DNA of 22,798 bases from assembly GCA_964533785.1 (NCBI GenBank), contig CAZHNG010000075.1, forward strand, positions 1 through 22,798. The letters run 5' to 3'. This document shows positions 14,200 through 22,039 of this stretch, one piece after another. Source of the stretch: JANQRV01 sp964533785. Its GTDB lineage: Bacteria > Bacteroidota > Bacteroidia > Chitinophagales > Saprospiraceae. A program made the position numbers and the translations under genes. Every line of letters starts with the position of its first letter. Position 1 is the first letter of the stretch. Under the pieces are notes generated by a model. That model searched no databases and had not been told where the DNA came from. It saw only the letters and a list, made by a program, of their open reading frames with translations.

Positions 14200-16212
14200 A
14201 TGATCCATAAAAGTCTTTTTGCGCTTATAAGCATATTTTTTTTCAGCTGGAGCCTGTTGGCCCAATTCGATGATCCGGTAAGTTGGGAAACTTCTTTCAC
14301 AAAAATTAATGAAGAAGAGTATGATCTGGTATTTAAGGCCAAAATTGAAGAAGGTTGGGTAATCTACTCTCAATATTTGGAAGGTGACGATGGTCCTATC
14401 CCAACTTCCTTTTATTTTGATGAAGGTGACCATTTTGAACTCATTGGCGATAATGTCGAGAGTGGCAACATCAAGACTGCTTATGACCAGGTTTTTGAAA
14501 TGGAGCTGAAGAAGTTGTACAAAGAGGGGATCTTTACTCAAAGAATAAAGCTATTGGATGATCAGCAGCCTATTACCGGGGCTATCGAATATATGACCTG
14601 TAACGACACGAAATGTCTGCCGCCTACCGAAGAACCCTTTCAATTCTTGTTGTCAGAAACAGCCGTTAGTGCTCTTGATACTATGCAACAGCCACGGGAG
14701 ACCGAAAACTTTGCCACTGTTTTCGGCATGGATCCACCCGATATGGATAACCCGGTTGGTCAGTGCAATAACTCTAACAATCTTAAGGGAGCAAATAATT
14801 GGAAGATATTTATTCTCGGTTTCTTAGGTGGGTTCATTGCATTACTAACACCTTGCGTTTTTCCAATGATCCCTTTAACCGTAAGTTTTTTCACTAAAAA
14901 AAATATCAGTCGGAAAAAAGGTGTTTCCAGTGCTGCTTACTATGGTTTTTCTATTCTGGCTATATACCTTTTATTGAGTGTTCCCTTCCACTTAATGGAT
15001 TCGGTAAATAGTGATATTCTCAATGAAATTTCAACCAATGTTTGGTTGAATGTGTCGTTCTTCCTGATCTTTATGTTTTTTGCCTTTTCCTTTTTTGGAT
15101 TTTATGAAATTACCTTGCCCAGCAGTTGGGCCAATAAATCGAGTTCGGCCGAAAATGTTGGCGGTTTTGTAGGTATTTTCTTTATGGCGCTTACGCTTGC
15201 GTTGGTCTCTTTTTCGTGTACCGGACCAATTTTGGGTTCGTTATTGGCAGGTGCATTGTCTTCTGATGGAGGTGCCTGGCAACTAACGGCGGGAATGGGC
15301 GGTTTTGGGCTGGCTTTGGCCTTACCATTTGCTGCTTTTGCTGCTTTTCCGGGCTGGATGAATTCATTGCCTCGTTCCGGCGGTTGGTTAAACACCGTAA
15401 AAGTTTCATTGGGGTTCGTAGAGTTTGCCCTGGCCTTCAAGTTCTTGTCCAATGCCGACCTGGTTGATCATTGGAACATTCTGAAGATAGAGCCCTTTTT
15501 AATTATCTGGATTTTATCCGCCCTGGGTTTGGGCTTATACCTGTTGGGCATAATCCGCTTTCCGCACGATTCGCCTCAGGTAAAACGCAACGTTCCTAAG
15601 ATAGCATTGGGAGTGCTATCGATTGCCTTCGCAGTTTACATGGCTACGGGCTTTACTTACGATGAGGAAATAAAGACTTATAAGCCTCTGACCTTATTGA
15701 GTGGTATAGCTCCGCCGGTCTGCTATAGTTTTGCTTACCCCTGTGACTGTCCGCAAGGATTAAATTGTTTTAAAGACTACAAAGAAGGTATGGCGTACGC
15801 AAAATCCGTTAACAAACCAGTGATGGTTGACTTTACGGGTTACGCCTGTGTCAATTGCCGTAAAATGGAAGAGCATGTTTGGCCAAAGTCCAGTGTTTAC
15901 GATTACCTGGCTGATGATTATGTTCTGATCTCATTATATGTGGATGACAGGAAAACGCTTCCGGAAAGTGAGCAATATTGGGTAGAAAGGAAATCCGGTA
16001 AGGTGGAAAAATTGAAGGATTACGGGGATAAGTGGGGCTATTTTCAGGAATATTTCGGAGCCAATTCACAACCCTGGTATGTCTTAATGGGGCCGGACGG
16101 AAAATTACTAAACTATCCAGTGGGCTATACACCCGATGAGGAAAAATACGCAGCTTTCTTACGCTGCGGATTGGATGCTTTCAGCGGCGGGTTGTCCGAG
16201 CGGAAAGATTAG
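14200..16212 (+). CDS. dsbD: Thiol:disulfide interchange protein DsbD
   Basis: A 670-aa three-domain protein that carries reducing power from cytoplasmic thioredoxin across the inner membrane. After a signal peptide (about 1-22), the alpha domain has C134-x4-C139 (MTCNDTKCLPP). About eight membrane helices span roughly 198-485, with the two redox-active cysteines at C219 (LTPCVFPMIPL) and C340 (SFSCTGPILG). A periplasmic thioredoxin domain occupies about 515-660 with C550-V-N-C553. All six key cysteines are present. Extra cysteines at about 508-525 (YPCDCPQGLNC) precede the thioredoxin fold. The gene follows its alpha-domain paralogue in an apparent operon and converges on the sigma factor gene downstream. 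Confidence 0.95.
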   Translation: MIHKSLFALISIFFFSWSLLAQFDDPVSWETSFTKINEEEYDLVFKAKIEEGWVIYSQYLEGDDGPIPTSFYFDEGDHFELIGDNVESGNIKTAYDQVFEMELKKLYKEGIFTQRIKLLDDQQPITGAIEYMTCNDTKCLPPTEEPFQFLLSETAVSALDTMQQPRETENFATVFGMDPPDMDNPVGQCNNSNNLKGANNWKIFILGFLGGFIALLTPCVFPMIPLTVSFFTKKNISRKKGVSSAAYYGFSILAIYLLLSVPFHLMDSVNSDILNEISTNVWLNVSFFLIFMFFAFSFFGFYEITLPSSWANKSSSAENVGGFVGIFFMALTLALVSFSCTGPILGSLLAGALSSDGGAWQLTAGMGGFGLALALPFAAFAAFPGWMNSLPRSGGWLNTVKVSLGFVEFALAFKFLSNADLVDHWNILKIEPFLIIWILSALGLGLYLLGIIRFPHDSPQVKRNVPKIALGVLSIAFAVYMATGFTYDEEIKTYKPLTLLSGIAPPVCYSFAYPCDCPQGLNCFKDYKEGMAYAKSVNKPVMVDFTGYACVNCRKMEEHVWPKSSVYDYLADDYVLISLYVDDRKTLPESEQYWVERKSGKVEKLKDYGDKWGYFQEYFGANSQPWYVLMGPDGKLLNYPVGYTPDEEKYAAFLRCGLDAFSGGLSERKD

Positions 16213-16284
16213 AAAATAAGAATCTTGCTACCAAGTCTAATATGCTTTCTTGGCGTTTCTTCGTGCTCTTTGGAGTTAGGCTTA

Positions 16285-16361
16285 TCACCGCCAAGGACAC
16301 CAAGAAGCGCTAAAGTTTTTTCTACTTTTTCTTTGCGTTTCTTGGTTGTGCTTAGCAGTGA
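16285..16361. terminator. Long imperfect inverted repeat between convergent genes; possible bidirectional terminator or dispersed repeat
   Basis: Arms at 16285-16310 and 16335-16361 pair over about 26 bases, with roughly 22 matches and one bulge, around a 24-nt T-rich loop. Each arm is a version of the phrase GCGyTTCTTGGT..GT.CTT.GC.GTGA. A third, partial copy in direct orientation lies at about 16247-16275. The position between the 3' ends of dsbD and the sigma gene suits a shared terminator. The stem is followed by no strong U-run on either strand, so a repeat-derived element is equally likely. Confidence 0.45.
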
Positions 16362-16377
16362 TTAAGTGTAGATATGA

Positions 16378-17070
16378 TCATGCCATGGCCGCTGTCTGAT
16401 TTGTACTCTTCTTTTTCTTCTTTCTTCGTTCCACTTTTTCAAAATACACTTTAGCGCCGGGCTGTTGAAGTTGCTTATATAGGATTTCTTTAGCTCTGAA
16501 CAATTGCGCTTTTACCGTACCGAGCGGAATATCCAATTCTTTCGATATTTCATCGTAGCTTAGATCTTCGAAAAATCGCATCTCTATCATGAGACGGTAC
16601 TTCGTATTCAACTTGGTGATCAAATGACGAAGTAACTTTATCTGTTGGTTGCGAATGATCTCCTCTTCGGGGGTAGGTGTTGATGCCTTCAAGTTAGAGG
16701 CGAAATCATCTTCAGCGCCCGCTTCGATAGGTTCGTCTATTGAGAGAAAATACAATCGTTTCTTCCGAATATGGTCGATACAATTATTAATGGCAATCTT
16801 AAAAAGCCAGGTACTGAAGGCATATTTAGGTGTGTAACTGGATAGTTTGTGAAACGCCTTGCCAAATGCTTCAATTGTTAGATCGTCCGCATCGTCGCGA
16901 TTGTTAACCATTTTATAAATGGCATGATAAACGGGAGCGCGATAACGATTTAATAACGATGCATAAGCTTGTTGGTCTCCTGCTACCGCACGTTGTACCA
17001 ATAGATAATCGTCATTTTTTTTGCGTGCCTTAATGCGCGCTGAGTTCTTGGGCTTTGCTACTACTTCCAT
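16378..17070 (-). CDS. ECF-type RNA polymerase sigma factor
   Basis: A 230-aa sigma-70 family protein. Region 2 spans about 39-105, with DDADDLTIEAFGKAF at 59-73 (core binding) and STWLFKIAINNCIDHIRKKR at 86-105 (-10 recognition). Region 4 spans about 146-200, with the helix-turn-helix LSYDEISKELDIPLGTVKAQLFRAKE. The linker is acidic (EAGAEDDF). About 20 basic N-terminal residues and a Lys/Arg-rich tail (VERRKKKKK) extend it beyond the usual 170-200 aa. It is the last gene of a minus-strand operon; its ATG overlaps the end of the glycosyltransferase gene by 10 nt, implying translational coupling. No anti-sigma gene is adjacent. It may control envelope genes, but the target regulon cannot be read from this window. 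Confidence 0.92.
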   Translation of the reverse strand: MEVVAKPKNSARIKARKKNDDYLLVQRAVAGDQQAYASLLNRYRAPVYHAIYKMVNNRDDADDLTIEAFGKAFHKLSSYTPKYAFSTWLFKIAINNCIDHIRKKRLYFLSIDEPIEAGAEDDFASNLKASTPTPEEEIIRNQQIKLLRHLITKLNTKYRLMIEMRFFEDLSYDEISKELDIPLGTVKAQLFRAKEILYKQLQQPGAKVYFEKVERRKKKKKSTNQTAAMA

Positions 17071-18230
17071 TTTTGTTTTTTACCAATTAAAGATGGCGCG
17101 AATACGATATAATAGATCACCAACAGTATGTCGAGAAGTGGAAGCCATTTCCATAGTTTCGTATCTCCAAGTTTTACTAGTATCAACCTGTACACTGTCA
17201 TGACTATACCTATCCTCACCAAGTATGAGAAAATAATATGTCCATGGTAACCAGCATCAAATAGCAGAACAAATGCACAAGCATAATGAAGAAAATGACT
17301 TGTTGAAATCATCCCCAGCACTAATTTGTGCTTCATTCGGTATTCAATACCGGTTGATAAATGCCTTGATTTTTGTCGGTAATAGCCTCTCCAAGTATGT
17401 TTTGGACGTGAAAAAATAAATGTACTTGGGTGTAGATTGATTACAGTATTTGAACGATTCGCTACGGTGTTAATCAAAAGATCATCATCACCGGAAGCTA
17501 TATGTTGATGTTTCTCAAATTTTCCACCCCTGTAGAATGTTGATCGAGTATATAGTAAATTCCTACCAACACCCATATATGGCATGCCGGCTAAAGCCAT
17601 TGCCATATATTGAATAGCTGTATAGGTGGTCTCAAAGCGAATAAAAATATTAAGGAAACTTGGTATGTCGAGATATGGGCTGTAGCCTAGAACAATAGAG
17701 ATTTCAGGGCTGAGTTTTGATTGCATTATTTCAATCCAGTGAGGAGAAGATGGTATGCAATCTGCGTCTGTTAAGAGTATTTGTTCGTAGATAGCAGCTT
17801 CAATGCCCTTGGTTAATGCTGCCTTTTTTCCCGGCAGGGTTTTCGTCCCATTGACGTTTACAATGCGAAATATCGGACTTTTTTGTTGAAATTCAAATAA
17901 AACTTGAAAAGTTTCATCAAAAGAATCATCGTTTACTACGATTATTTCAAAGGAACGGTAGTTTTGCTTTAGGAAGTGGGGGATATTATTTATTAAATTT
18001 TTTGCTTCATTACGTGCACAAATAATGACGGAAACCGGTTTTTGTGTATTTCGCTGCCGGTTCTCCTCATCTAGTAAAGGTTCTTTGTACAGTGCTAACC
18101 ATCCAAAAAGGCCTATCCATATAATAACCTGTACGATGGTGGCCGCTAGAAGAATAATATAGATGAGCGAGAACAACAAATTTTCAATATTGTGCTGGAT
18201 TAACAAATACTCCAAAGTTCTAATAGTCAA
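17061..18230 (-). CDS. Membrane-bound family 2 glycosyltransferase
   Basis: A 389-aa protein with one or two N-terminal helices (about 19-48), a cytosolic GT-A domain (about 64-290) and three C-terminal helices (about 303-380). Motifs: VSVIICARNEA (66-76), VVNDDS (98-103), the DxD-like LTDADC (153-158), SGDDD (246-250) with the likely catalytic Asp, and QKSRHLSTG (286-294) at the processive QxxRW position with His in place of Trp. It should transfer a sugar from a nucleotide sugar to a lipid or glycan acceptor. Context with lpxK and an acyltransferase hints at a glycolipid acceptor (inference). The only sensible start is TTG at 18230; no ATG exists between the upstream stop and the GT core. 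It lies 13 nt after the acyltransferase gene. Confidence 0.9.
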   Translation of the reverse strand: MTIRTLEYLLIQHNIENLLFSLIYIILLAATIVQVIIWIGLFGWLALYKEPLLDEENRQRNTQKPVSVIICARNEAKNLINNIPHFLKQNYRSFEIIVVNDDSFDETFQVLFEFQQKSPIFRIVNVNGTKTLPGKKAALTKGIEAAIYEQILLTDADCIPSSPHWIEIMQSKLSPEISIVLGYSPYLDIPSFLNIFIRFETTYTAIQYMAMALAGMPYMGVGRNLLYTRSTFYRGGKFEKHQHIASGDDDLLINTVANRSNTVINLHPSTFIFSRPKHTWRGYYRQKSRHLSTGIEYRMKHKLVLGMISTSHFLHYACAFVLLFDAGYHGHIIFSYLVRIGIVMTVYRLILVKLGDTKLWKWLPLLDILLVIYYIVFAPSLIGKKQKWK

Positions 18231-18243
18231 CGTATCTGATGCC

Positions 18244-19584
18244 TCACTTATCCTTTCCCAGAGTAACTTGAGTATTAGATTTGACTAAACGGTTAAGTTC
18301 TTTCCAGACGGCAGCTCTTTTATGTTCTAGCTTTACGGCTCCATCTTTGTTCTTTTTTGACCAGAAAAACCATTTCCAGTCTTTATATTTTTGGTTGATC
18401 TTTTTCCAATAATAAGAGGCAAAAACACCACTTGGAATCAAAGTAAGCAAATACCACCACGAAAAAGATACTCCAAATATGGCTGCTATGACTTCCGATT
18501 GAACATAATAGGATAAGGGTAAAAATATTAGTATAACCACGAACTTTACAGTTGACTCGTAGGTAGGGTAGAGGTTTAATTTATTCCAAATACCATGCAT
18601 GGCTAACAAGAGAACAAAGTGATTCAGTAAACCATAGCAGAACAGAGGAAAGCCCAGTAGATAAAGTGTTAGGTCAAACCAACGTAAAATATGATTTTTC
18701 CGCCCTTTTGCCACCGCCGCATCGTTGGTTTGAATTTTTTTCAGTTGTTCAAAATAAGTGTTTAAATGATGTAAGAGGTCCCGTTGAGGGGGGGATCCCA
18801 TATTTCTGAAGCCTTCGGCCAGTTTTTGTGTCCAGTTTAGTTTTTGAATATTGAATTTTGAATCATGAGATCGGTATAATATTTCAGCTTTTCCCAGCAA
18901 TTGGTCTTCTTCTTTGTCGAAGGGGTTAATGATCAAATTAGATAAAGCAGTTTCAATGACTTTTGTCAATTGTTTTGCGGCTTCAAAGGTTTCCTGCTGG
19001 TATGCTTCTCGATATTCAGTTATTGTGATGGGAGCTCCGACGTTGATCATCAACCGGCTTCTGAACCGGGTAGGGTCTTCGTATACCAGTCCTATGGGAA
19101 TTATTTTCAAGCCCAGGTTAAAATTATTTCTGGCTTCTGCGCTTAACGCAATACGGGCGGTGCCGGTTTTTATTCTTTCCAATTGGCGGCCTTCGTAACT
19201 GCCACCTTCCGGGGCGATGTACAGTATTCCTTTATTGGAAAGAAATTGATCGCATTTTTCAAAGGAGGATCGGTTATCTACAAATTTACCTTTTTTATCT
19301 CCCTTTCGTTGGACGGGAATACAGTAAAAGGTGGTGAAGAACCAATTGGTGAACCGCGTGGCAAATAAGCCGGCATTAGCAAGGAAATAAACGGGCTGCC
19401 AGATCCTCGAAACGGCATTGAAAGGGTCCATGATGGTATTCGGGTGATTGGAGATGATGATTGCCGGGCCTTTAATTCGAAGCTGCTTCCGGTTGACCAC
19501 GGTCACATCAGGATAAAGAACCCAACTGGTCAGGCGAACGAGTAATTTGAGAAATTGGTACAGCCAAAATAGAAATGGATTCAA
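18244..19584 (-). CDS. PlsC-type glycerophospholipid/lipid acyltransferase
   Basis: A 446-aa membrane protein. The acyltransferase domain (about 35-215) has the catalytic NHPNTIMDP (H47...D53, an HX5D rather than HX4D spacing) and block III APEGGSYEGRQ with E126-G127. A charged helical linker (about 220-300) and three to four C-terminal membrane helices (about 303-400) follow. That makes it much longer than 1-acylglycerol-3-phosphate acyltransferases (about 240 aa) and closer to the long PlsC-like proteins of Bacteroidota. It transfers an acyl chain to a lipid hydroxyl; the acceptor is uncertain. It starts 2 nt after the lpxK stop, so the two are tightly coupled and a role in outer-membrane lipid assembly is plausible. 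Confidence 0.87.
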   Translation of the reverse strand: MNPFLFWLYQFLKLLVRLTSWVLYPDVTVVNRKQLRIKGPAIIISNHPNTIMDPFNAVSRIWQPVYFLANAGLFATRFTNWFFTTFYCIPVQRKGDKKGKFVDNRSSFEKCDQFLSNKGILYIAPEGGSYEGRQLERIKTGTARIALSAEARNNFNLGLKIIPIGLVYEDPTRFRSRLMINVGAPITITEYREAYQQETFEAAKQLTKVIETALSNLIINPFDKEEDQLLGKAEILYRSHDSKFNIQKLNWTQKLAEGFRNMGSPPQRDLLHHLNTYFEQLKKIQTNDAAVAKGRKNHILRWFDLTLYLLGFPLFCYGLLNHFVLLLAMHGIWNKLNLYPTYESTVKFVVILIFLPLSYYVQSEVIAAIFGVSFSWWYLLTLIPSGVFASYYWKKINQKYKDWKWFFWSKKNKDGAVKLEHKRAAVWKELNRLVKSNTQVTLGKDK

Positions 19585-19586
19585 AT

Positions 19587-20654
19587 CTATACTTTAAAGT
19601 TAAGTAAGAAGTTCTTAACGGCTTCGTTAAATTCCTCTTGTCCATCGAAGTGGAATTTGACCGATACCGGCAGAACAAATATAGGCAATTGGTGCTTTAA
19701 GAGAAATGATCGGTGCATTTGTAGCCGCATGGCGTCCTTTTCAGTAGTAACGATGAGTTTTCTATCAGATTCTATTTGGGCGAAGGTTTTCTTTATATTC
19801 GACAGATCAGTACTGGAGAAATAGTGATGGTCTTCGTAAGACATGGTATAAACATGGTCGACGACATTATCCATATAGTCCAGTAAATAGTCGGTTTTAG
19901 CGATCGCGCTAACGAGTAATACCTGCAAGCCTTTATCAAATTTTAACCGCTGACCAGGATTGAAAAGGTAGTAGGGGTATCCGTACTCATAAAAGGAGAA
20001 GAGAACCTTCTGGTGTGACAAGGGATTGATTTCCCGGCTAAGTGTATCTTTTTCCTCTTGGCTAATATCGGGCGGACATTTGGAGACGATAATCAAATCT
20101 GCTCTTTCGTAGCCTGAACGCCACTCTCTTAATCGGCCCATAGGTAATAGGTGATCTCTTGTAAACGGTGTATCAAACTCCGTTAACAGGATATTTAAGC
20201 CAGGTTTAATGGCCAGGTGTTGGTACGCATCATCAAGCAAAATCACCTGCAGGTCAGGTCGGGAAGCCAGCATTTCCGGAATAGCTAAAGAACGGCTTTC
20301 GGCAACCGCAACCGTAATATCAGGAAATTTCCTTTTGAACTGGAGGGGCTCGTCTCCGGCTTGTTCCGCATTCATGTTCGGAGATACCAGCAGGAAGCCT
20401 TTAGTCTTACGTTTATAGCCTCTGCTCAACGTGCTTACATTGATATAGTCTTTCAAAAACCGGATGAGGTATTCAATATGAGGCGTTTTACCGGCACCAC
20501 CTACTGTTAAGTTCCCAACTACAATGGTGGGAATGTCAAACTTAATAGCTTTGAGAACCCCTTTCCGGTAAAGAAAGTGGTGTATACTGACCCCTAATCC
20601 ATACAAAAGCGTGAAGGGAAAAAGAAAGAACCTTGCTAGTTTGTTTTGAATCAT
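19587..20654 (-). CDS. lpxK: Tetraacyldisaccharide 4'-kinase
   Basis: A 355-aa P-loop kinase that phosphorylates the 4' position of the lipid A disaccharide precursor at the inner membrane. The N-terminal hydrophobic segment (7-28) anchors it. The Walker A region is GNLTVGGAGKTP (47-58), and the LLDDAYQH segment is the family's catalytic/Walker B-like element. STLSRGYKRKTKGF and VSDxxxE-like AGDEPLQFKRKFP further support LpxK, as does its length (328 aa in E. coli). It is the first gene of a four-gene minus-strand operon (lpxK, acyltransferase, GT2, ECF sigma) with gaps of 2 nt and 13 nt and a 10-nt overlap. No clear -7 box is visible upstream on its strand. Confidence 0.94.
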   Translation of the reverse strand: MIQNKLARFFLFPFTLLYGLGVSIHHFLYRKGVLKAIKFDIPTIVVGNLTVGGAGKTPHIEYLIRFLKDYINVSTLSRGYKRKTKGFLLVSPNMNAEQAGDEPLQFKRKFPDITVAVAESRSLAIPEMLASRPDLQVILLDDAYQHLAIKPGLNILLTEFDTPFTRDHLLPMGRLREWRSGYERADLIIVSKCPPDISQEEKDTLSREINPLSHQKVLFSFYEYGYPYYLFNPGQRLKFDKGLQVLLVSAIAKTDYLLDYMDNVVDHVYTMSYEDHHYFSSTDLSNIKKTFAQIESDRKLIVTTEKDAMRLQMHRSFLLKHQLPIFVLPVSVKFHFDGQEEFNEAVKNFLLNFKV

Positions 20655-20707
20655 GGTTAAATAACAAGGTAATAAGCAGGTGGGTTGATACCGGTAAGTA
20701 AGCCTAA

Positions 20708-20731
20708 AGACGCTAGATGCCAGACGTTAGA
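20708..20731 (-). repeat. TCTRRCR heptamer repeat tract
   Basis: Read on the minus strand this is three successive 7-base units, TCTAACG, TCTGGCA and TCTAGCG, then TCT. Two further units (TCTGGCA, TCTGGTA) lie in plus orientation at 20873-20886, and a decayed unit pair at 21160-21175. The opposite orientations would let the tracts pair with one another. Confidence 0.5.
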
Positions 20732-20925
20732 CTGCAATAGGCAGAAAATCAATATGTTGTGTTTGGGTAATCTTTAGAATAATTCTACTCTGGTAAATGG
20801 AGGGACAATAATAAATTGAATTTTAACACTCCCTACTCTCTGCCGATAGCAATCAAGATCGATCCCACACATTCTGGCATCTGGTATCCCAGACCAGAGT
20901 CAGCCACGTGGGGCCCGCATGGACT

Positions 20926-20947
20926 GGGCAGACAGGTTAAATCTGGC
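20926..20947 (+). repeat. Degenerate dispersed repeat, copy 2
   Basis: GGGCAG, one base, then CAGGTTAAATCTGGC. It matches 14 of 15 bases of CAGGTTTAATCTGGC at 6146-6160, with the same GGGCAG block upstream. A TATCCC block also precedes both copies at different distances (20885 and 6118). The sequence is shared by two unrelated intergenic regions. Confidence 0.5.
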
Positions 20948-21027
20948 CTCTGACTTGCTTGTTATGATTTCAAAAAATCATTGGGATAAATTCTAAATAC
21001 TCATTTATGGAAATGCACTTCATTTCT

Positions 21028-21059
21028 TACCTTTGAGTCCGTATGGGAACCGCTTCCCA
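21028..21059 (+). promoter_or_regulatory. Candidate -7 box TACCTTTG followed by a small perfect hairpin
   Basis: TACCTTTG (21028-21035) matches TAnnTTTG exactly, though no TTG -33 element is at the usual distance. Nine bases later TGGGAA-ccgc-TTCCCA (21044-21059) is a perfect 6-bp inverted repeat around the predicted transcript start. It could be an operator or a 5'-end stabilising stem. The leader to the ATG at 21231 would be about 190 nt. Confidence 0.45.
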
Positions 21060-21230
21060 AAATGAGCCTGAACTAATAGATAATCAACACGTTTCGACAA
21101 TAAGTAAATAATATTGATGATGCCGGCACACTCAACTCCCCATTCCCTGGCCCCTTACGTCTGGAATCAGCGTCTTATTTACAAGAATCCAAGCCATATT
21201 AATTAATAAATATTTTAAAATAAAGTACTT

Positions 21231-22037
21231 ATGAGATCATTGAGCCTACTTTTCTTGTTTGCGTTATGGTTATCTGCCTGTGATAATACGGGGTCTACCG
21301 AAACCGATGCAGCAACTGAGGAAGAAACAGAAATGGAAGCCTCGGCTGAAAAATATACGCTTACGCCTTTTACGGAATCTGCCCAATTTCCCGATGCAGC
21401 TATCGAATCCATGGATTACAAAGATGGAACCTTTACATTTGGGATCGGAGGTGACACCTATGAATTAGGTATCCAGACACCCGATGCTGATCAGAAAATG
21501 TGTGCTAATTCTGCTAAAGGCCAGCATATTCACTTGATTTTTGATCGCGATCCTTACCTTGCCAAATATGAAGCTTCTTTCGAACAGGAGGTAAGCAATG
21601 GAGAACACTATATGCTGGCTTTTCTGTCGCGTTCCTACCACGAGAGCATAAAAACAGCGCCAGCTCACGTTGCTAAAAAAGTAACCATTGAAGATGGGAA
21701 TATTAAAGCTTCGGAGGACATCACCGAACCGGTAATGTTCTACAGCCGCCCTAAAGGAACTTACGTTGGTAAGGCCAATACCGAGAAGGTGATGTTAGAT
21801 TTTTATCTCGTCAATCTTACCTTGGGAGATGATTATATGGTAAAAGCAGAGATCAATGGGGAAGAACACATGATCGATACTTGGCAGCCTTATTATATTG
21901 AAGGTCTTCCGATGGGTGAAAGTGCCATCAAGCTAACCTTGGTGGATGTTGATGGTAATACGGTGAATACTCCTCTTAATCCGGTTGAACGGACTATTAC
22001 CCTACAAGAAGATCCGGCAGAAAAAGCAGTTAATTAA
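21231..22037 (+). CDS. Conserved lipoprotein of unknown function with HIH motif
   Basis: A 268-aa protein with a lipoprotein signal and lipobox LSAC (C17), then an acidic Thr/Glu linker (18-40). Residues 41-260 look like two beta-rich halves: one with MCANSAKGQHIHLIFDRDP (H99-x-H101) and AFLSRSYHESIK (130-141), the other with FYSRPKGTY and VMLDFYLVN, ending in a strand-rich GESAIKLTLVDVDGN segment. I know of similar lipoproteins across Bacteroidota, sometimes automatically named phosphopeptide-binding; I do not trust that name. The HxH and Cys91 could bind metal, which is speculative. It is followed after 2 nt by the nucleotidyltransferase gene, so the two share an operon. Confidence 0.83.
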   Translation: MRSLSLLFLFALWLSACDNTGSTETDAATEEETEMEASAEKYTLTPFTESAQFPDAAIESMDYKDGTFTFGIGGDTYELGIQTPDADQKMCANSAKGQHIHLIFDRDPYLAKYEASFEQEVSNGEHYMLAFLSRSYHESIKTAPAHVAKKVTIEDGNIKASEDITEPVMFYSRPKGTYVGKANTEKVMLDFYLVNLTLGDDYMVKAEINGEEHMIDTWQPYYIEGLPMGESAIKLTLVDVDGNTVNTPLNPVERTITLQEDPAEKAVN

Positions 22038-22039
22038 TT

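Larger units (their letters stand above)
20655..21230. other. Divergent intergenic region (576 nt) with decayed repeats, no gene seen
   Basis: It separates lpxK (minus) from the lipoprotein gene (plus). No credible coding frame is present. It holds heptamer-like repeats in both orientations (20708-20731, 20873-20888, 21160-21175), a second copy of the repeat seen near 6122, a candidate -7 box at 21028 and a hairpin at 21044-21059. The composition is locally GC-richer (about 20860-20960) than the flanking AT-rich DNA. Confidence 0.6.

Noticed and set aside
20860..20960. GC-richer block between lpxK and the lipoprotein as a tRNA or small RNA gene
   Set aside because: I could not fold it into a cloverleaf, and its short repeats are better explained as decayed dispersed repeats.
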